DNA of 64,000 bases from an uncultured Oscillibacter sp. Its GTDB lineage: Bacteria > Bacillota > Clostridia > Oscillospirales > Oscillospiraceae. Positions within the stretch are counted from its first letter, which is position 1. The number at the start of each line of letters is the position of its first letter. The notes beneath the pieces are model-generated. The model worked only from the letters and a program-made list of their open reading frames with translations, was not told the DNA's origin and did not search any database. A program made the translations under genes and the position numbers. This document shows positions 25,956-35,084 of the stretch, one piece after another. The stretch covers positions 1 through 64,000 of the forward strand of contig UQVS01000006.1 of NCBI GenBank assembly GCA_900544615.1, written 5' to 3'.

Positions 25956-27299
25956 TCAGCGCTTGTTGGATTTCCGCCAGATGTGCATCTGCTCGGCGGA
26001 CTGGATCAATTCCTCCCGGAACTGCGGATGTGCAATGCCGATCAGTGCTTCTGCCCGCTCCCAGGTGCTGAGCCCCTTCAGGTTCACCATGCCGTATTCG
26101 GTGACGATATAGTGGATACTGGAGCGGGGGTCGGTGACGATGGAGCCGTTGGTCAGGGTGGGAACGATCCGGCTCTTCAAAGTGCCGTCCTTGGCGGTCA
26201 TGGTGGAGGACATACAGATAAAGCTCTTGCCGCCCTTGGACAGATAGGCGCCCATGACGAAGTCCAGCTGGCCGCCGGTACCGGAAATATGCTTCAGGCC
26301 GGCAGATTCGGCGTTGACCTGACCGAAGAGATCCATATCCACAGCGTTATTGATGGAAATGAAGTTATCCAACTGGGCGATCACCTGCACGTCGTTGGTA
26401 TAATCCACAGGGGCAGCCATCACGTCGGGGTTTTCCTTAATGTAGTCATAGAGCTTCTGGGTACCGGCAGCGAAAGCGTACACCTGACGGCCCTTATCCA
26501 GCGTCTTGCAGCGGCCGCTGAGCTTGCCGGCGCGGGCCATATCCACGAAACCGTCCACATACATCTCCGTGTGAACACCCAGATCCTTCAGATCGGACTC
26601 TGCAATCAGAGAACCGACGGTATTGGGCATACCGCCGATGCCAAGCTGAAGGCAGGCGCCGTTGGGGATCTCCTTGACGATCATCTCGGCCACCTTGCGA
26701 TCCACCTCCGTGGGAGGCGCACCGGCGCCCATAGCGGCAATAGCGGGGTTCTCCCCTTCCACCACCATGTCCACGTCCTTGATGTTGATCTCCGTGCCGG
26801 TAAGGCCGTTGACCCAGGGCATATTCTGATTGACTTCCACAATGATAGTCTTGGCCCGATCCAGCATATCCGCCAGATGAGAAGCGGACAGGGCAAAGCT
26901 GAAGTTGCCGTGGGCGTCCATCGGCGTTACCTGAAGCATGGCCACGTCCACCTGTGCGTTGCCGTCGCGGTAGAACCGGGGCAGCTCGGAATACCGCATG
27001 GGGCCGAAAAAGCCCATGCCCTTGCCGATGATCTTCCGATCGATGCCGCTGCAATGCCAGGAGTTCCAGGTAAAGTGCTCACCGGCGTCATCCGCCTTGC
27101 AGACCTCCGGCATCCACATGGTGACGCCGCCCCGGATCTTCACATCATAAAGCTCGTCCTTCCGGGCGGCCAGAGCCTTATCCAACGCTACGGGATGGTT
27201 GCAGCACCAGCTGTAATCCACCCAGTCGCCGGACTTGACCACTTTCACCGCTTCTTCGGCGGTGGTCAGCTTCTGCTGATACAGTTCCTGATAATTCAT
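25956..27299 (-). CDS. Acetyl-CoA hydrolase/transferase family CoA-transferase (butyryl- or 4-hydroxybutyrate-CoA:acetate type)
   Basis: The 447-residue protein is full length for the butyryl-CoA:acetate CoA-transferase/4-hydroxybutyrate CoA-transferase family. It shows HTEMYVDGFVD, which should hold the Glu that forms the CoA-thioester, LQLGIGGMPNTVG, and SGTGGQLDFVMGAYLSKGGKSFI. It moves CoA between a short-chain acyl-CoA and acetate, a key step of butyrate fermentation. The two activities cannot be told apart by eye. GGAGG precedes the ATG. The TRAP operon downstream may import a related organic acid. Confidence 0.88.
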   Translation of the reverse strand: MNYQELYQQKLTTAEEAVKVVKSGDWVDYSWCCNHPVALDKALAARKDELYDVKIRGGVTMWMPEVCKADDAGEHFTWNSWHCSGIDRKIIGKGMGFFGPMRYSELPRFYRDGNAQVDVAMLQVTPMDAHGNFSFALSASHLADMLDRAKTIIVEVNQNMPWVNGLTGTEINIKDVDMVVEGENPAIAAMGAGAPPTEVDRKVAEMIVKEIPNGACLQLGIGGMPNTVGSLIAESDLKDLGVHTEMYVDGFVDMARAGKLSGRCKTLDKGRQVYAFAAGTQKLYDYIKENPDVMAAPVDYTNDVQVIAQLDNFISINNAVDMDLFGQVNAESAGLKHISGTGGQLDFVMGAYLSKGGKSFICMSSTMTAKDGTLKSRIVPTLTNGSIVTDPRSSIHYIVTEYGMVNLKGLSTWERAEALIGIAHPQFREELIQSAEQMHIWRKSNKR

Positions 27300-27379
27300 A
27301 GCGCACTTTCCTCCATTATTTCATAGAACTTATATGCTGTCAGTTGACTTTGATGATCCCCGTGTATACTATCGTTAAA

Positions 27380-27408
27380 ATTTTATCACGTCCGTATGCA
27401 AGATGCAA
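27380..27408 (-). promoter_or_regulatory. Promoter of the CoA-transferase gene
   Basis: Read leftward, TTGCAT (27403-27408) and TAAAAT (27380-27385) are 17 bases apart, about 80 bases upstream of the start. Confidence 0.7.
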
Positions 27409-27470
27409 GTGAAACGTGAAAAAAATCACAATATTTTGCAGTCTCCCCGTTCCGGCAGGCCGGATTCCGC

Positions 27471-27519
27471 AAGAAGGCTGCCGCCTGCGCGAAACAAGAA
27501 GGCTGCCGCCTGCGCGAAA
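27471..27519. repeat. 24-bp direct repeat, two copies
   Basis: A 24-base unit beginning AAGAAGGCTGCCGCC occurs at 27471-27494 and 27496-27519, one base apart, next to the terminator of the ispH-rpsA operon. Confidence 0.9.
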
Positions 27520-27549
27520 AAATTCCCCGCTCGTATGAGCGGGGAATTT
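27520..27549 (-). terminator. Terminator of the cmk-plsC-ispH/rpsA operon
   Basis: A 13-bp stem (27520-27532 with 27537-27549) with loop GTAT is followed leftward by a T-run, 17 bases after the stop. Confidence 0.88.
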
Positions 27550-27565
27550 CAAATCGCAATGGGAA

Positions 27566-29515
27566 TTACTCCTCGACAGGAGCATCCTCCTCAGCGGCAG
27601 TCAGCAGAGCGCGGATGGACAGGGAGATCTTCTTCTTCTCCTCATCAATAGCGGTGATCTTGGCATTGACGATCTGGCCCTCGGCGAGAACGTCTTCGGG
27701 CTTCTCAATGCGGCGGTCAGCGATCTGGGAGATGTGGATCAGGCCGTCCACGCCGGGAACCACCTCAGCGAAAGCGCCGAAGGGCATCAGCTTGACGATG
27801 CGAACCTCGGCGGTGTCACCCACGCCGTACTTGTTCATGAACACTTCCCAGGGATCCACGCTGTGATCCTTGGCGCCCAGAGAGATCTTGCGCTTTTCGG
27901 GATCGAAGGAGATCACGTACACATCCATGGTGTCGCCCACCTTGCAGATCTCGGCAGGGTTCTTGATCCGGCTCCAGGACAGCTCGGAGATGTGAACCAT
28001 GCCGTCCACGCCGCCGATGTCCACGAACACGCCGTAGCTGGTCATGGACTTCACGGTGCCGGTATAGTGCTTGCCCACCTCGATGCTGCTCCACACAGCC
28101 TCCTGAGCGGCCTTGCGGGCCTCGTCGGTGACGGAGCGGATGGAACCCACCACGCGGCGGCGGGCGCGGTTGACCTCGGTGATACGGAGCTGAACCTTCT
28201 GGCCCTTCATGGCAGACAGGTCAGCGCCGCGGGGCTGGCCGCTCTGAGAAGCGGGCACGAACACGCGGATGCCCTTCACGGACACCACGATGCCGCCCTT
28301 GTTCTCCTCGGTGACAGTGCCTTCCAGCACGGTCTTTTCCTCAACGGCAGTCTCAATGTTCTCCCAGATCTTCTGGGCATCCAGACGCTTCTTGGACAGC
28401 TCGGCATAGCCCTCCACATCGTTGACGCGAACGACATAGGTCTCCACCTCGTCGCCGACCTTCACGATGTCCTCAGGCTTGGCGGTGGGATCATCGCTCA
28501 GCTCGCTGAGCTTAATGTACGCATACTGCTTGGCACCCACGTCCACCTGAACCTCGGTGGGGGTGATGGCAGTGACGATGCCGGTTACCTTCTCTCCTGT
28601 ATTTAAAGTTTTGAAAGACTGATTCAGCAGTTCCTCAAAGGACTCTTCCATACCTTCGGTGCTCTTGATTTCTTCACTCATCGTTGTTTTTACCTCCTTA
28701 ATGATGCCCGCGGGTGTGGATGCACCGGCCGTAAGCCCGGCAACACGGCAGCCTGCAAACTCTGCGGTGGAAAGCTCGTCCGCGCTTTCGATCTGAAGGA
28801 CACGGGAGCAGTTCTGCCGGCAGATCTCTGCCAGATGCTGGGTGTTGGCGCTCCTGCGGTCGCCCACCACCACCATTGCGTCCGCTCTGGCTGCGATCTC
28901 TGCGGCCTCGGCTTGACGTTTACGCGTAGCAAAACATATTGTATCAAATATTTTTGCATTTGTACACTGTTTTTTTATGATTTTACAGGAACTTTCAAAA
29001 AGTTCACGAATACAGGTAGTCTGCGCCACCACCGTCACCGGGGTTTCCGGATCAAACGCGCCGCTTTGGAGCCAGTCCTCCACCTCCTGCGGCGTCTGGA
29101 ACACCAGCGGATGGGTACACCAGCTGGCAAGGCCCATGACCTCCGGGTGGTGCCGCTCGCCGATGATAACGGCCTGCCGTCCCTCCTGCTCTGCCTGAGA
29201 GACCAGTTCCTGAATGTGGAGTACATTGGGGCAGGTTGCGTTGACACAGCGGACACCCCGTGCCTCCAGCCTGTCCAGCACGCTTTTCAATTCTCCGTGA
29301 GAGCGGATCACCACAGTATCCCCCACTCCCAGTGCTTCCGGGTTCTCTGCTTTCCGAACGCCCCGCGCTGCAAGGTCGTTGACCACATGTGCATTGTGGA
29401 TCAGATCCCCCAGCATCCAGCAGCCGTGGGTCTCCTCCGCCGTCTTCTGCGCCAGCTCAACAGCTCGCTTCACGCCGTAGCAGAAGCCGGCGCTTTCCGC
29501 CAGAATCACCTTCAC
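27566..29515 (-). CDS. ispH: IspH (HMBPP reductase) fused to ribosomal protein S1
   Basis: Residues 1 to about 285 are IspH, the last enzyme of the MEP isoprenoid pathway: GFCYGVKRA, ATCPNV and DTICFATRKRQ supply the three FeS-cluster cysteines. The rest has four S1 RNA-binding domains (for example TGTVKSMTSYGVFVDIGGVDGMVHIS) and an acidic tail, as in ribosomal protein S1. This bifunctional fusion is known in Clostridia. The start is a GTG at 29515 that overlaps the plsC stop (GTGA); the frame is open further upstream but that is antisense-like plsC sequence. Confidence 0.95.
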   Translation of the reverse strand: MKVILAESAGFCYGVKRAVELAQKTAEETHGCWMLGDLIHNAHVVNDLAARGVRKAENPEALGVGDTVVIRSHGELKSVLDRLEARGVRCVNATCPNVLHIQELVSQAEQEGRQAVIIGERHHPEVMGLASWCTHPLVFQTPQEVEDWLQSGAFDPETPVTVVAQTTCIRELFESSCKIIKKQCTNAKIFDTICFATRKRQAEAAEIAARADAMVVVGDRRSANTQHLAEICRQNCSRVLQIESADELSTAEFAGCRVAGLTAGASTPAGIIKEVKTTMSEEIKSTEGMEESFEELLNQSFKTLNTGEKVTGIVTAITPTEVQVDVGAKQYAYIKLSELSDDPTAKPEDIVKVGDEVETYVVRVNDVEGYAELSKKRLDAQKIWENIETAVEEKTVLEGTVTEENKGGIVVSVKGIRVFVPASQSGQPRGADLSAMKGQKVQLRITEVNRARRRVVGSIRSVTDEARKAAQEAVWSSIEVGKHYTGTVKSMTSYGVFVDIGGVDGMVHISELSWSRIKNPAEICKVGDTMDVYVISFDPEKRKISLGAKDHSVDPWEVFMNKYGVGDTAEVRIVKLMPFGAFAEVVPGVDGLIHISQIADRRIEKPEDVLAEGQIVNAKITAIDEEKKKISLSIRALLTAAEEDAPVEE

Positions 29516-30174
29516 AGGGGCGCACCTCCCACCTGCTGACCGCCCAGGGCATAAATCTCCCGCAGCAGGTCGTCCGCAATGTTCTGCATCTCCTCCGCTG
29601 TTCCCCGGCGGCCGGTATATACCGGCGTATAAGGCTTGCCGATGATGATGCGGGTCTTGTGAAACAGCCGCTTTTTCCCGTCCAGAAATACCGGCACAAA
29701 CACAGCGCCGGTGCGGACGCCGATCATCGCCGCGCCGCTGTGGGCATGAGCCGGCAGGCCGTCCGCCTTGCCGATGCCGTCCCGGATCACGGTTCCCTCC
29801 GGGAAGATCAGCAGGTTCTGGCCGTCCCGGATAGACTGCATGGCGGTCTTGACCGCCTGGATATCCGCGCCGCCCCGATTTACAGGGAACGCGCCTCCCA
29901 CCCGGATGAGCCACGACACCACGGGATAGCGGAACAGCTCCTCCTTGGCCATGACCCGGAGCCTGTAATCCCGCGGCAGAGCGGTGGCCAGCAAAATCGG
30001 ATCCCAGTTGCTGGAATGGTTGGCGATCAGCAGCGCCCCGTTGCGGGGCAGGTTTTCAAGCCCTTTCACGGATACCGGGTGAAGCAGCCGGGAAATCAGC
30101 AGGGCAACCGTGTAAATCAGGTTGAAAAACGTTCCAAAGGGCTGCGTTGTCCGCTTTTCATGTGTTTCCTTCAT
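29512..30174 (-). CDS. plsC: 1-acyl-sn-glycerol-3-phosphate acyltransferase
   Basis: The 220-residue protein has the acyltransferase motif NHSSNWD, the substrate-binding FPEGT and an N-terminal hydrophobic helix. It makes phosphatidic acid at the membrane. Both ends overlap neighbours by four bases (ATGA with cmk, GTGA with ispH), so cmk-plsC-ispH/rpsA is a tightly coupled operon, the standard clostridial order. Confidence 0.94.
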   Translation of the reverse strand: MKETHEKRTTQPFGTFFNLIYTVALLISRLLHPVSVKGLENLPRNGALLIANHSSNWDPILLATALPRDYRLRVMAKEELFRYPVVSWLIRVGGAFPVNRGGADIQAVKTAMQSIRDGQNLLIFPEGTVIRDGIGKADGLPAHAHSGAAMIGVRTGAVFVPVFLDGKKRLFHKTRIIIGKPYTPVYTGRRGTAEEMQNIADDLLREIYALGGQQVGGAPL

Positions 30175-30848
30175 TGGGCCGTCCTTTCCCGGATGATCTT
30201 CAAAAGCGCCTGACGGCTGCCGTCAAAGTCCAGTTCCGTCGTATCCAGCAGGACGGCATCCTCCGCCTGCCGCAAGGGAGCCGCCGCCCGGTGGGAGTCG
30301 TCATAGTCCCGCTGGCGCATCTCCGCCAGCACCTTTTCATAAGCCTCCGGCGTTCCCCGCTGCTCCAGCTCCCGGCAGCGGCGGCGCGCACGTTCTTCCG
30401 GGGAAGCCGTCAGAAAAATCTTGACCGCGGCATCCGGCAGCACCACCGTGCCGATGTCCCGGCCGTCCATCACCACATTGTGTTCCCGCGCCAGCTTCCG
30501 CTGCATTTCCAGCAGGTGCGCCCGCACCGCCGGATAGGCGGAGACCGCGGAGGCATACAGGGAAATCTCCGGCAGGCGGATCTTTTCCGTCACGTCCTCC
30601 CCGTTCAGCGTCATATGCTGAAGGCCGTCCTCCCCATAGGTCAGGCCGATCTCCAGCTCCGGCAGAAGGGCGGCAACCGCCTGCCCGTCTCCGGGATTCA
30701 CACCTTTTGCATAGGCCCCATAGCCGATGGTGCGGTAAATGGCGCCGGTATCCACATAGAGATACCCCAACGCTCTGGAAACGCTTTTTGCCAGTGTGCT
30801 TTTTCCGGCGCCGGAGGGGCCGTCGATGGCGATACTGATGGTTTTCAA
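30171..30848 (-). CDS. cmk: Cytidylate kinase
   Basis: The 225-residue product has the P-loop GPSGAGKS, DTGAIYR, and the DGRDIGTVVLPDA region typical of CMP kinase. It phosphorylates CMP and dCMP. The start is taken as TTG at 30848 (then KTISIAIDG) because AAAGGAG lies nine bases upstream and the length then fits the family; no ATG fits. Confidence 0.94.
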   Translation of the reverse strand: MKTISIAIDGPSGAGKSTLAKSVSRALGYLYVDTGAIYRTIGYGAYAKGVNPGDGQAVAALLPELEIGLTYGEDGLQHMTLNGEDVTEKIRLPEISLYASAVSAYPAVRAHLLEMQRKLAREHNVVMDGRDIGTVVLPDAAVKIFLTASPEERARRRCRELEQRGTPEAYEKVLAEMRQRDYDDSHRAAAPLRQAEDAVLLDTTELDFDGSRQALLKIIRERTAQ

Positions 30849-30862
30849 TGAAATTCGCTCCT

Positions 30863-32116
30863 TTATCTGTTGTTGCGCGCACAAGCGGCGGACTGCCCGG
30901 CCAAACGGCCGGTGGCCCATGCGATTTGCAGGTTGAAGCCGCCGGTATAGGCATCTGTATCGATCAGTTCTCCTGCAAAGTGTAGTTTCTTTACAAGCTT
31001 TGATTCCATAGACTTTGGGTCGATCTCGCTCACCTTTACGCCGCCGGAGGTCACGATGGCGTCCTCCACCGGGCAGGGTGCGGAGATCTCCACCGGGAAA
31101 TGCTTGAGAACGCGCAGCAGGCTCTGCCGCTGTTCACGGGTCAGGTCGTGTACCTTCTGCCGTCCAGGAATTTCAGACAGCTGTACCACCACCGGGATCA
31201 GCTTCTGGGGCAGAAGATCGTCCAGCGCATTCTGGAAATCGTGGTTTGCGTATTTGCCGAAGTCCGACAGCAGCCGTTTATCCAGCTGCTGCTCATCCAG
31301 AGCCGGTTTCAGATCGATTTCCAACCGATACTGCTTTTTATCAAAGTACCGCATATGGGCGGAAGCCGACAGGATCAGTGGACCGCTGACGCCGAAGTGG
31401 GTGAACAGCAGCTCTCCGAAATCCGTGTAGAGTTTCTTATTGTTTTCAAACACCGTCAGGCCGATATTCCGCAGGCTCAGCCCCTGCAAACGGACGCAGG
31501 GAATGCCGGGGGCAATCACACCCTGCAATGGCACCAGAGACCCCCGCAGCGGCGTGACGGTGTGTCCCGCCTTCGCTGCCAGACGGTAGCCGTCCCCGGT
31601 GGAGCCTGTGCCGGGATAGCTGACGCCGCCGGTGGCCAGAATCACTCCATCGGCGGGGGAGCTTCCCCGTTCCCCGGCGACGCCGCGTACCGTGCCGTCC
31701 GCAATCTCCAGCGAAACCGCCCGATCCCGGACGATGCGTACCCGCAGGGCTTTCAGCCGCCGTTCCAGTGCGGCGCTGACGTCAAAGGCGCTGTCGCTGA
31801 CCGGGAATACCCGGTTTCCCCGCTCCGTTTTCAACGGGACGCCCAGAGCTTCAAAAAATGCCATGGTATCGGCGCTGGAGAAGTTAGTAAAAGCACCGTA
31901 AAGGAATTTTCCATTACGTGGAATATTGGCCAGCAGCCCTTCGATATCTGTGTTGTTGGTCACGTTGCACCGGCCTTTGCCGGTGATATTCAGTTTTTTC
32001 CCCAACCGCTCGTTAGGTTCCAGCAGCGTTACCTGCGCTCCTTGTTCCGCGGCGGAAATGGCCGCCATCATCCCGGCGGCGCCGCCGCCAATCACCACGA
32101 TCCGATTATTCATCAT
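30863..32116 (-). CDS. HI0933/BaiN-family flavoprotein oxidoreductase
   Basis: The 417-residue protein starts with the FAD-binding VVIGGGAAGMMAAISAAEQG and has the family motifs NITGKGRCNVTN, GGVSYPGTGSTGDGY and ITSGGV-like TSGGVKVSEIDPKSMESK, ending in GGFNLQIAWATGRLAG. This is the YhiN/BaiN flavoprotein family; substrates are mostly unknown, and some members reduce bile-acid intermediates. ATG at 32116 overlaps the RpiR regulator gene by 11 bases, so the two are cotranscribed. Confidence 0.88.
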   Translation of the reverse strand: MMNNRIVVIGGGAAGMMAAISAAEQGAQVTLLEPNERLGKKLNITGKGRCNVTNNTDIEGLLANIPRNGKFLYGAFTNFSSADTMAFFEALGVPLKTERGNRVFPVSDSAFDVSAALERRLKALRVRIVRDRAVSLEIADGTVRGVAGERGSSPADGVILATGGVSYPGTGSTGDGYRLAAKAGHTVTPLRGSLVPLQGVIAPGIPCVRLQGLSLRNIGLTVFENNKKLYTDFGELLFTHFGVSGPLILSASAHMRYFDKKQYRLEIDLKPALDEQQLDKRLLSDFGKYANHDFQNALDDLLPQKLIPVVVQLSEIPGRQKVHDLTREQRQSLLRVLKHFPVEISAPCPVEDAIVTSGGVKVSEIDPKSMESKLVKKLHFAGELIDTDAYTGGFNLQIAWATGRLAGQSAACARNNR

Positions 32117-32969
32117 CCGCACCGCCAAATACTCCGTATTGATCCCACAGGCTTTCCAGCGTGGAAAATGTCTCCGTTACATCGGTTCCCATCTTCGTGG
32201 CGATCCCCACCAGCAGCGCGTTGATGAGGGACAGAGGGGCCGTCATGGAGTCGATAAAAGACAGCATCTCGCTGGGCGCCAGAAGCGCCGCCGCCGACAT
32301 CTGCGCCACAGGGGACTGCTCCTGATCCGTGATGGCCACGATCTCCACGCCTCTGGACTTGGCAAACCGCACCGCGTTGATGGTATCCTTGGAATAACGG
32401 GGAAAACTGAGGGCAATCATCACATCCCCCTCCCCGCAGCGGAACAGCTGCTCGAAAATCTCACCGGCAGCTGTGGACTGCACCAGCGTCACATTTTCAA
32501 AGATCATCTGCATATAAAAATGGAGATACCCTGCCAGATGGGTGGAGGAACGGGCGCCCAGAATATAAATGTGCCGTGCGCCGACAATTCGGTTTACAGC
32601 GGTATCGAATGTGCGGCGATCCTCATTGAGAGCCACCTGCCGCAGATTTTCAATATCCGCCTGCAAAACACCGCTCAGCACGTCCTGCCCATAAATGCTC
32701 TCCGCCGCCTGAATCCGCTGGGTAGAGGTCAGGCGGCTGCGGGCCATCTCCTGCAGCGCTTTCTGCATGGAGGGGTAGCCGTCGTAACCCAGTTCGGCGG
32801 CGAAACGGACCACGGTGGACTCGCTGACCTCCGTCAGCTTGCCCAGTTTGCTGGCGGTCATAAAGGCCGCCTGATCGTAGTGCTCCAGAATATAGCGGCC
32901 GATCCGCTTTTGTCCCTTGGAAAAGGTGGACATACTGTCCTCAATGATGTGCAAGACACTCTTTGCCAT
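32106..32969 (-). CDS. MurR/RpiR family transcriptional regulator
   Basis: The 287-residue protein has an N-terminal RpiR helix-turn-helix (ASKLGKLTEVSESTVVRFAAELGYDGYPSMQ) and a C-terminal SIS sugar-phosphate-binding domain (IYILGARSSTHLAGYL, MIALSFPRYSKDT). Such regulators sense sugar phosphates. ATG at 32969 has GGAGG eight bases upstream. It overlaps the flavoprotein gene; its target is not evident. Confidence 0.9.
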   Translation of the reverse strand: MAKSVLHIIEDSMSTFSKGQKRIGRYILEHYDQAAFMTASKLGKLTEVSESTVVRFAAELGYDGYPSMQKALQEMARSRLTSTQRIQAAESIYGQDVLSGVLQADIENLRQVALNEDRRTFDTAVNRIVGARHIYILGARSSTHLAGYLHFYMQMIFENVTLVQSTAAGEIFEQLFRCGEGDVMIALSFPRYSKDTINAVRFAKSRGVEIVAITDQEQSPVAQMSAAALLAPSEMLSFIDSMTAPLSLINALLVGIATKMGTDVTETFSTLESLWDQYGVFGGADDE

Positions 32970-33198
32970 GTTTTCTTCCTCCGCCAGCACACCGCTGGCC
33001 CCGGCCTTCCGCCGTTTTTAATCCCGCGGCCTATTCTATCATACTTCCCGGTGAATTGAAACTTTTTTCTGCGTTTTTCTCGCCGTCTCCGCACTTGACG
33101 GGAGCAGCCGCAGTTTTGGGTGAATGGAAACAACATTCAGCGCCTGCCGCAACTTCCGAAATATGTATCTGTCTTTGCCGGCCGTGTGTAATTCCGCA

Positions 33199-33228
33199 AA
33201 AAAATAGCCGCAGCAGCGGCTATTTTTT
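33199..33228 (-). terminator. Terminator overlapping the rluB stop codon
   Basis: A 13-bp stem (33199-33211 with 33216-33228), flanked by A and T runs, could end both rluB and rightward transcripts. Confidence 0.85.
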
Positions 33229-33934
33229 ACTCATCTTTTAAAGCGGCGATCTCCGCCGGAGTTAAGTACCGCCATCGGCCAGAGGGCAGCGTCCCCAGTT
33301 CCAGACAGTGTTCCCGCACCCGCTGAAGCCGCAGAACCTCCAGATCGCACTGGGCGCACATCCGCCGGATCTGACGGTTGCGCCCCTCATGAATGGTAAT
33401 GCTCAGTTCCGCCCGGTTTCCCTGCCGGCTCAGTTGGCGAACCTCCGCCGGACGGATGGGCAGTCCCGCCACATCCCGGATCCGGCCCAGCCGCTCTGCC
33501 GCGTGCTCCACAGGCCCCGAAACCGTCACGCGGTATTCCTTGGACACCTCATGGCTGGGGTGCAGCAGCAGCTGGGTCAAGGCCCCGTCATTGGTCAGCA
33601 GCAGCAGGCCCTCGGAGTCCCGATCCAGCCTTCCCACAGGGTAGACGCGGGTCCGGATCCCGGTCAGCAGATCCATCACCGTTTTCCGTCCCTGCTCATC
33701 CGAAACCGTGGTCACATAGCCCCGCGGCTTGTTCAGCATCAGGTATACCGCCTCCGGCTTCTGTCCCAGAGGAACGCCGTCCACCCGGATGTCGTCCGTT
33801 TCCGGGTCGGCCTGCTGCCCCAGCTGCGCCGTCTCCCCGTTGATGGTGATTCTTCCCGCCGTGATATAATTCTCCGATGCTCTGCGGGAGCAGACACCGG
33901 CGGCAGATAAGATTTTTTGCAGTCGCTCTTTCAT
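33227..33934 (-). CDS. rluB: 23S rRNA pseudouridine synthase, RluB/RsuA family
   Basis: The 235-residue protein has an N-terminal S4 RNA-binding domain (LQKILSAAGVCSRRASENYI) and the catalytic Asp in GRLDRDSEGLLLL, followed by NRQIRRMC. It isomerises a uridine in 23S rRNA; RsuA-type 16S specificity cannot be ruled out by eye. It starts 16 bases after the carboxypeptidase gene. Confidence 0.92.
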   Translation of the reverse strand: MKERLQKILSAAGVCSRRASENYITAGRITINGETAQLGQQADPETDDIRVDGVPLGQKPEAVYLMLNKPRGYVTTVSDEQGRKTVMDLLTGIRTRVYPVGRLDRDSEGLLLLTNDGALTQLLLHPSHEVSKEYRVTVSGPVEHAAERLGRIRDVAGLPIRPAEVRQLSRQGNRAELSITIHEGRNRQIRRMCAQCDLEVLRLQRVREHCLELGTLPSGRWRYLTPAEIAALKDE

Positions 33935-33949
33935 GGTTCTCCCATTCCA

Positions 33950-35041
33950 TTATCCATTCAGTTCCAGCTTCAGGCTGTTCAGCGCGGAAGCCAGTCTCGG
34001 CGGCACGGTCCGCCCTGCCACCAGCGGCACCCGGCCGATCTCCGTCCCGTTCAGGCGGAACACCGCCACGCCAGCCACAGTTCCAACTGAGACAGGCGCC
34101 GTCAACGGGCGATCCAGACACAGTTCCGTTGTCAGCTGCTCCCCGGAGAAAACCGGCCAACAGAAGCTCTCCCCGGCAATCAGCGGTACGTGAGAGGAAA
34201 CGCCGCCGCTGACAGCGGCCTGCGTCAGAACCTTTCCCCGCACGGCGCAGGTCTTTGCCGGGTACGCAGAAAAGCCATAGTCGAACAGGGTCTGATGATC
34301 CGCCCAATCATTGCCGTCCTGTAGGGTCACGGCAATCAGACGCTGCCCGTTCTTCTCCGCACAGCTTACCAGCGTCCGGCCCGCAGCCCTTGTATAGCCG
34401 GTTTTCAGCCCCAGACAGTTGTCCATATATCCCAGCAGCTTGTTGTGGTTGTGCATGGTGCGCCCGCCGATGGTGACAGACCGCGTGGACGCGATCCGCA
34501 TCAGCGTTTCATTTTTCAGCGCAGCCTGCGCCAGCTTCGCCATATCCCGCGCAGTGGAATAGTGGCGTTCGTCATCCAGCCCGTTGGGATTGGCAAAGGA
34601 GGAGTCCTTCATCCCCAGCGTCCGGGCCTTTTCGTTCATCATGGCCACAAAACCTTTGACGCTACCGCCGATGTGCTGGGCAATGGCCACCGCTGCATCG
34701 TTGCCGGAACACAGCAGCAATCCGTACAGCAGCGTTTCCAGTGTCAGGGTCTCCCCTTCCTTCAGGTACATGGCAGACCCCTCCGTGAAAGCGGCCTCCC
34801 GGCTGACCTTCACCGTGTCGGACAGCTTCCCTGCCTCCACGGCCACCAACGCCGTGAGGATCTTGGTGGTGCTGGCAATGAGCATTTTTCGGTCGGCATT
34901 GTACTCATAGAGTACCCGGCCGCTGCCGGCGTCCACCAGGATGGCGGATGCTGCTGAGGTTTCAACGGCAAATGTCCGGCAAGGAATGATACTGTACAGG
35001 CACAGTGCCGCAAGGAAGCAGCAGATACTGCGTCGCAGCAA
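33950..35041 (-). CDS. D-alanyl-D-alanine carboxypeptidase (PBP5/DacF type)
   Basis: The 363-residue protein has a signal peptide (about 1-25) and the three penicillin-binding motifs STTK, SGN and KTG (LKTGYT), then a C-terminal beta-rich domain. There is no obvious C-terminal membrane anchor helix. It trims peptidoglycan pentapeptides outside the membrane. The best start is a TTG at 35041 with GGGAGG seven bases upstream. Genomic position before the gerW-scpBA group matches the dacF/dacB region of clostridia. Confidence 0.92.
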   Translation of the reverse strand: MLRRSICCFLAALCLYSIIPCRTFAVETSAASAILVDAGSGRVLYEYNADRKMLIASTTKILTALVAVEAGKLSDTVKVSREAAFTEGSAMYLKEGETLTLETLLYGLLLCSGNDAAVAIAQHIGGSVKGFVAMMNEKARTLGMKDSSFANPNGLDDERHYSTARDMAKLAQAALKNETLMRIASTRSVTIGGRTMHNHNKLLGYMDNCLGLKTGYTRAAGRTLVSCAEKNGQRLIAVTLQDGNDWADHQTLFDYGFSAYPAKTCAVRGKVLTQAAVSGGVSSHVPLIAGESFCWPVFSGEQLTTELCLDRPLTAPVSVGTVAGVAVFRLNGTEIGRVPLVAGRTVPPRLASALNSLKLELNG

Positions 35042-35072
35042 AAGGCATCCCTCCCAAAACTGAGATGCCTTT
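35041..35072 (-). promoter_or_regulatory. Hairpin around the carboxypeptidase ribosome-binding site
   Basis: AAAGGCATC (35041-35049) pairs with GATGCCTTT (35064-35072); the GGGAGG site lies in the loop and one arm touches the TTG start. It may act as the terminator of the upstream gerW unit or modulate translation. Confidence 0.45.
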
Positions 35073-35084
35073 AGTATACCCGGA

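Noticed and set aside
25861..27519. CRISPR array
   Set aside because: The two short direct repeats have only two copies each, no spacers of equal length and no cas genes.
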